From NCBI GenBank assembly GCA_026874595.1, contig CM049317.1, positions 58,952,118-59,016,117 on the forward strand: a stretch of 64,000 bases of DNA. The letters run 5' to 3'. A program made the translations under genes and the position numbers. The notes beneath the pieces were generated by a model, which was given only the letters and a program-made list of their open reading frames with translations, did no database searches and was not told where the DNA came from. Shown one piece after another: positions 58,431-64,000 of the stretch (its first letter is position 1; every line of letters starts with the position of its first letter). This DNA comes from Sipunculus nudus (taxonomy: Eukaryota > Annelida > Sipuncula > Golfingiida > Sipunculidae).

Positions 58431-59383
58431 TCTGTGAACTCGCTGGGAGCTGCAGAATTAGCGGAGAGTTTTCTAACGTAATGTACATTGCAAAATATTG
58501 GCGGGAAGGTCTATGCCAAAAAAGTGAGATTCTCTTAGAAATAATCTATTCAACCGATGCCAGGTGCCGCTGTTTAGGCCGTCCTTAAAAATTCTTTGTT
58601 GGAGATAACCCAGTCGGTCGCGTATTTGGATTTCAGCTGGAATTTCTTTTGGACTAGTCTGCACTTTTCTTTTGGTATGATCTGCCCCTAGCGCACCTGG
58701 GCCCGTAAAAATCTGCCTTCATGTGCTAGAAAAACAGCCCCTTTATAGGCCTAACATTCTTAGATGCTCTTAAATTCCATTATGAAAGATATTACCCGAC
58801 GTTGCCGATCGTAAAATTTGATCCATAAAATTAGTCTGATTGTGTCTTTATACGTGGAAGGATCGTTACACTCGTGCGCGAGAGGAGAATACCTGCCGGT
58901 GAAACGCAGGACAGTTTCACAGATAATTGCATATTTCTTTGATAATTGCATACATTTGTCAGAACCGATTAATAATCGATCATCAGTCGGTTTGCTCAAA
59001 CCGATGATCGATTATGAAAAAGGAACCGACTCCCACCACTTATCTTAACAATCAGTTTCCGAAAAGTAAATGGATATCTTTTTAATGTGTGTTTCCGGTG
59101 AACGATATCGCAATTATTAATAGGCTTACCGCCAAAATTGTTCAATGGTTTTACTAATATTCGTTAAAAACAAATCTTAATTTGTTTAGGGATGATTGAT
59201 CAATTGTATATTTTTTCATTATTAATAAGGGAAGCCTAGGTGTACCTATTTGTAAATAATTGCATATATATATAACCAATCAGGTAACCATCAGGCAATC
59301 AATATAGGTATATGTGTACCTTTTGTCAGCTCTTAAAAATATACGTTTGATAGGTACAGGTGATTTATGAAAATCTGTTGCAG

Positions 59384-59542
59384 GCTAGAATTGTCCAAGA
59401 GGTGGCGTCATTTGACAAACAGGCGCGAGATAACGCCTCACATTGGGACTGGAGGAACTTTAAAGACCAAAGAACGAAAAGAATATTTAGGAAAGTCGCG
59501 AACATCGACGAAAATATCCTGTCTCCAGAAAAACTCAAGCAG
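59384..59542 (+). CDS. ACE-like M2 peptidase, exon 2
   Basis: 159 nt between CTGTTGCAG and GTAACA, phase 0-0, 53 codons. ARIVQEVASFDKQARDNASH then WDWRNFKDQRTKRIFRKVAN and NILSPEKLKQ. This corresponds to the ACE segment in which a helix with 'A' repeats is followed by 'F.(D/N)xxxKRxxxKV..(L/I)G/D..LSPEKL', just before the first conserved disulfide. NAS is a possible glycosylation site. Confidence 0.88.
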
Positions 59543-61335
59543 GTAACATTATTTCCAACATATTCCGCAAATCAACGTATGAACGTTGAACTGACTATTT
59601 TGCAAAATAGAGCACATGAAATTGAGATTAGGCTGTTACATTATTTGTCTAAAACAGGTGTGTTATAATAATCACCAACTTTCACTTATTACAATTAAGT
59701 AATGCCTAATAATCACCAACTTAAAGTCATTTCAAGTATAATACCTGGACATCTTAGGCATAATACTCAAAAGCCGGCGCTACTTTTCGGCATTAAGCGT
59801 ATATTATATGCTATTCCCAGATATTAATTTTTTTGTTGTCAAAAAACGAGGGGGCATGCGCGTACTGCCCCCCCCCCCCGCCTCCAGATCCGCCCCTGAT
59901 AGCGATTCAACTGGAAATGGATGTTAATAAAAACCATTGTGAAAAGGATTTTAGTTTTCAACTCATTTTTTCCCCTCTTTTTTTAACAATATCCTCTTGT
60001 GCCTTAATACAAGTCCTAACAGCGCAGCAAATGTGAACCCCACATAGGACGGTCCAGAAAAACTATTGACACGATTGTTTTGCTGTGAATAACGTCCTTA
60101 AACGTTGTATCATACCACCTCCCACCATGCTGTACTTGTTTCACGTCGCCACCGCCAGGCATTTGTGTCATTCCTGCATCCACTACCTCACAGGGTTTCT
60201 TATCAGGCTCGGAGGAAGTACAGATGAGATATCAATATGAAAACTGGAAAGCACCCATAGATCGCATATATCCGCCAACATTTGCAATTACCAGATCCTG
60301 AATATTGCGTGGATCCTGATCAAACCTTCTAGAGTTGCAACACAGTTTTTATATTTGGTCGGCCTGCCAAAACAAAGGCGGCTCCAATTTAGTGTGTATA
60401 CACGCTTTGGGGGGGGGGGGGGATTATTCACCTCGTTCGGAAATGTACACCGAAAATTTCCCTTAACAGTGAAAGACGAAGTAAGTTATGGCTTTGAAAT
60501 AACCCTCATGATGGTGATGAATACCTTAATTATTCCAAAATGTCAATGAAAGTAATCCATTATACAAACGTCATTTCCGCCACATAAAATACACACAACA
60601 TATCAAGTTTATATAGACTTATAGACTAGCATAACAAATACATATATATGAATTTATATAGTGTTTCTTTAAATTATCATTTAAGTGTAACGACTTGAAA
60701 GCTTGATAACTTACTTTCGTTGACATTTTTTAAATACATGTGTTTTAAAATTGTTACCTGTTTGGTCAATTGATGTATATTGTTAAAATATTACATTGTC
60801 TGTACCTGTATACTTTTCACTGTATTATGCCTGAACTTATGGAATTAAGAGCCATGGAACTTATGTTTTCAGAACAAAAAAAAATAATTATTTCATATCC
60901 TTATTTAAGTCCTTCATTTCTTCATTCCTTCATTCATTCGTTGCATCATTTGAATACCTTATACATACAAGTATTATAATGAACCAGATTACCTCTTAAA
61001 TTCAGTGAATTGACACTTGAACATTTTCTCAACTTTCCACAAAATGTCATCATAATCTGATTGAAACATTGTGTTAATAACAGACATACCAAGCAACGGC
61101 GGAAAGGAATGTTTACCTCCCGATAGAGCTAAAATCAAATATCCAGTTAATTAATGTTGTTTAATATACTGAGTGATGCTCCCGGAACCGTGTTTGCATT
61201 CACTTATTCGGCCCATATTTCCAGGTTCATTTTTGCAGGTTCCTGTATATTTGTGAATATTCCTTGATAACAAATTACAGAAGCAATTTTTAGGTAGGAT
61301 AAGTACTCAAGGCTCGCCTCATTATATTTACAAAA

Positions 61336-61383
<48 letters not shown>

Positions 61384-61415
61384 CTGTATATATATGCTAT
61401 AGTTATTACCTGCAG
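59543..61415. other. ACE-like intron 2
   Basis: Contains a poly-C run with CCTCCAGATCCGCCCCTGAT (59865-59900, right end of the GGATCCAG MITE family), a G-run at 60411-60423, a partial S copy at 61187-61270 (CACTTATTCGGCCCATATTT, CCAGGTTCAT) and a (TA)n tract at 61338-61375. No other exon seen. Confidence 0.65.
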
Positions 61416-61518
61416 CATACCAGTCTTTCAGCAGAGCTACAGGAGCTGTATAGTAAAGGAGAAGTTTGTGGACGCCCATCAGACAGCAATAAGACTATAT
61501 GTTATCAGCTGGAGCCGG
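61416..61518 (+). CDS. ACE-like M2 peptidase, exon 3
   Basis: 103 nt, phase 0 to 1. I chose the AG at 61414-61415 (TATTACCTGCAG) over two AGs just downstream because only this gives phase 0 and an alignment without gaps to ACE: HTSLSAELQELYSKGEVC is 18 residues, the same spacing to the first disulfide cysteine as in animal ACEs. It continues GRPSDSNKTICYQLEPG, supplying the second cysteine of the pair and an NKT site. Donor GTACGT. Confidence 0.87.
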
Positions 61519-61863
61519 GTACGTACTGATTCTACGAGCCCATTCCCAATTCAGTTGATTGACTGTAATAACGTAACATACAGGCGTCATTCAATTCTTG
61601 TAAACTCCTTGATTCATCGTGGAAGGTGCTGAAAGTGAAACAAAATCATAGTCCAATAGGTTTCCTTTTTGACTTATGCCTGAGCCAACACAAACTTCAG
61701 CTAAAGATGCGATTGGCATTGTATATGTGACGTCATGAATGTATATTTAATTAATTAAAATAAAAATATAGGTATACACAAATTCGATTAAAGTTGCGAA
61801 AATAAGAAAACACCCCCAGTGCATGGAATGATATTTAGTAAAATTTCTCTATATTGTTTCTAG

Positions 61864-62007
61864 GTTTGACTGACGTGTTTGAGAGATCACGTGATTGGAC
61901 CGACTTGGTGTGGGCGTGGCGGGGATGGCGTGATGCAACGGGCAGAAAAATGACCAACCAGTTCGAGAAGATGGTGGAACTGAAAAATGAAATAGCTAGA
62001 AAGCACG
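61864..62007 (+). CDS. ACE-like M2 peptidase, exon 4
   Basis: 144 nt between TTGTTTCTAG and GTATGA, phase 1-1. Reads LTDVFERSRDWTDLVWAWRG then WRDATGRKMTNQFEKMVELK. The WAWRGWRDATGR segment is a hallmark of the family ('(F/W)AWEGW(R/H)xxxG'), and 'L-(T)-(D/N)-x-x-x-x-S-R' before it is also conserved. Confidence 0.93.
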
Positions 62008-62127
62008 GTATGAAGCTCCATGAGATTCTTTTTAAAGGCATTTGCTCTCTATAATTGTTATAATTACGGAACACATAAGACTGTAGTCTCGTGATGTAAT
62101 TTTTGTCACTGAACCAATTAAATAATG

Positions 62128-62168
<41 letters not shown>

Positions 62169-63545
62169 TCTATATAAATTAACCTATAATAATTGTAATT
62201 ATTATTAAAGTTATTAGTAGTAGTAGTGGTAGTAGTAGTTGTCTGTAATTTTAGGTTAATTTCTATGGTTTATGAATATATGTATATATTTCCTATACAT
62301 TTAGCTGGAGTATAAGAAAGAATGCGTGCTCTCGTGTACATATAAATCCCAAATCTATACACTCACACACAGACAGATACACAATATGAAAGTGAGAACA
62401 GTCTAACATTAGCCGGCTTATGGTCTACCGCTCATACCGCAGGAAAATAAAAAATATACCTTGATGTCACCCAGACCATTTATCAGCATAAGGTCTGGAT
62501 GTGTCATCACTCAGTTGGCCCGGAAGTGGAGGCCCTGCTGGGCTTCAGCTTATCACGTTTTGGGAAGAAACAATGCGGAGATGACGCTGAGTCAAGGATA
62601 TATGTCTTTGTTGACCCAGTTCGTGTGTAAACAATGACTGTACCAGTTGTAGTAGGTCTCCATTCTTGTGGTTAGTTTCAGGTCACGATAGTAACACAGA
62701 CCAAGTTAAAACAATCATGAATACAAGATGAGGTGTATGTCCCAACTGATCATCTAACTGTAAACCTATTCATTCCCTTGTGAATTTTAGAAAACAGTAA
62801 TATCAGTGTATATGTGTTTGTACTTTACAGATTTATCTTCAAAATTACCTTTGTATAAATATCTATTAGAACGAGTTTTTTTTTCTCATTTTTCACGATT
62901 CTTACGTTAAAATATATCTTTCCAACCACACTTGCGACATCTGCCGGTGATAATTGACTGTTGGGGTTCTTTATTTCGACAAAATATTGTATTTAATTAT
63001 ATCTCAGATGATTTTTAATGACAAACATGCCTTGATTATCTTTAATTGGGAGGTTCCTTCAAGAGCTTCTGGTTTATGTTTGGTTTTAATTGACAAATCT
63101 GTGATGCTGGCCAATTGGACCTTGATACTTGAGACGACCAATATGGATAGTGTCCATGAATCCCCTGAGTTTTTTTTTTATTCCGAGGATAATATAGACC
63201 ATAACCAAAGAGTTATGAAGCCTCCCTTCCTTCCCCTTAAACTAACTCTTTAACAAGCATTTGTATTTCATTTTTATTTTTTTTTTATTTTTTGTAGCAA
63301 TGTTTACCATTTTGGGTTATAAGATGTAAGCTTAAATTATCTATGAAGCGCTTTTCGTGGCGTGGCGTCAAAGAACAAAGTGTCGTTATAACACATATTT
63401 ACCGTGTGGTGTAAGGCAGCTAAAGGTCAGTCTGCATACAGCATTATAATGAAGTTTAGTTTTTGTTTATATATAATCCATGGCAGGGGCGCTATAACAC
63501 GCTTAGAGGGTGGTTCAGGACGTCTCATGCAAGTTTATGATTTTA
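62008..63545. other. ACE-like intron 4, left part
   Basis: Contains (ATA)n at about 62126-62168 and (AGT)n at about 62213-62241, otherwise AT-rich without recognisable features. The 99-codon frame at 62954-63253 has no recognised similarity. Confidence 0.6.
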
Positions 63546-63878
63546 GGCCAAAAAAATTAAAGGTATGGTTCTCAGGCACCGCCCGCATCAATTTTAAACC
63601 CCCGCATCAAAACTTTTTATTTTGATTTTCAATAAAAATTTTCCAATTTTGAGCTGCTGCCGCTCCGACATTTCTTTCAAGAAGATAAAGCCATACAATT
63701 TGCTTTCTTGTAAGGCTTTTGCTTATTTAGCAAATTAAACTGTTATTTTCATGCTTTTCCCTTATCATTTGACTTTGATATCGTAACATTCCAAAAATTT
63801 AAAATTAAAAAAGCGCCCGCCCGCATTGATTTCTGAAAAAAAGTGCCTGAGAACCATACCTTTTTTTTATTTTGGCCT
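63546..63878. mobile_element. MITE M, copy 3, abutting an ACE exon
   Basis: Perfect 18-bp inner inverted repeats GGTATGGTTCTCAGGCAC (63562-63579 and 63843-63860), extended outward by GGCCAAAA / TTTTGGCCT, flanked by TA (63544-63545 and 63879-63880). The right-hand TA is the TA of the TAG 3' splice site of the next exon, and the T-rich outer TIR (63860-63875) now forms its pyrimidine tract. Confidence 0.88.
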
Positions 63879-63881
63879 TAG

Positions 63882-64000
63882 GTTACCGGAATAAGGCCGA
63901 TTCTGTGAATCAGAAATACGAGGTGACGGACCTCAGGGGAATTTGCGAAAGCCTTTACCAACAACTTAAACCACTGTACCAAAATCTACATGCCTATGTC
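63882..64000 (+). CDS. ACE-like M2 peptidase, exon 5 (runs off the window)
   Basis: From GGCCTTAG, phase 1, open to the window edge (40 codons). GYRNKADSVNQKYEVTDLRG then CESLYQQLKPLYQNLHAYV. The last part is the strongly conserved 'LxPLYxNLHA(Y/F)V' helix of ACE. The zinc motif HExxH and most of the catalytic domain lie beyond 64000, so activity cannot be judged. The 238 residues seen here fit the N-terminal third of a roughly 600-residue M2 domain. Confidence 0.92.

Larger units (their letters stand above)
54598..59383. other. ACE-like intron 1 (4.8 kb)
   Basis: Starts with a 100-bp (GA)n tract. Contains unique AT-rich DNA (54740-56228, with frames at 54806-55072 and 55065-55346 that I cannot identify), an S element, two related repeats (56890-57015 and 58340-58430) and MITE M copy 2. 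No further exon recognised. Confidence 0.75.

Overview
The window is AT-rich, intron-containing animal DNA with many repeats. It holds two multi-exon genes on the + strand and no sign of prokaryotic organisation. I infer a marine invertebrate, probably a mollusc or another lophotrochozoan. The grounds are the abundance of tandem and dispersed repeats with GGTGGCGCCACC cores, '...GCTCAGCTGAC...' element ends, poly-C/poly-G and (TA)n tracts, and a lectin receptor type common in such animals. The species cannot be named from sequence alone.

Layout. 1-1063: a 41-bp minisatellite. 1.06-9 kb: mostly featureless AT-rich DNA, with a likely C-terminal coding exon on the - strand (8508-8774). 9.2-24 kb: a dense transposon zone with a 2-kb pogo-like element with terminal inverted repeats (TIRs), two copies of a 1.4-1.6-kb element (E), two copies of a hairpin-ended element (B) built of 280-bp repeats, 336-bp tandem arrays (A), a perfect 36-bp-arm palindrome and eight copies of a GTGACTCATGTTAC motif. 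24-30 kb: MITE/SINE-like copies, a CACGTG array, a possible - strand exon and a pogo-like MITE. 30.3-45.5 kb: a six-exon gene for a membrane C-type-lectin-like receptor (signal peptide, divergent first CTLD, second CTLD, one transmembrane helix, 79-residue tail). Its introns hold a 21-bp minisatellite, nested MITEs and arrays A, C and D. 46-54 kb: repeats and a 27-bp minisatellite. 54.2-64 kb: TATA box and first five coding exons of a secreted M2-family (angiotensin-converting-enzyme-like) peptidase. It runs off the right edge before the zinc site.

The two genes need not work together: one looks like a cell-surface recognition receptor, the other an extracellular dipeptidyl carboxypeptidase. 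The most notable observations are these. A MITE inserted at the TA of the 3' splice site of ACE exon 5, so that its TIR now supplies the pyrimidine tract. A duplicated 3' splice site before the lectin transmembrane exon would, if used, yield a soluble receptor. A 16-bp palindrome core is shared by four otherwise different tandem repeat families. Long open frames in the two minisatellites of period 21 and 27 are artefacts of periods divisible by three.
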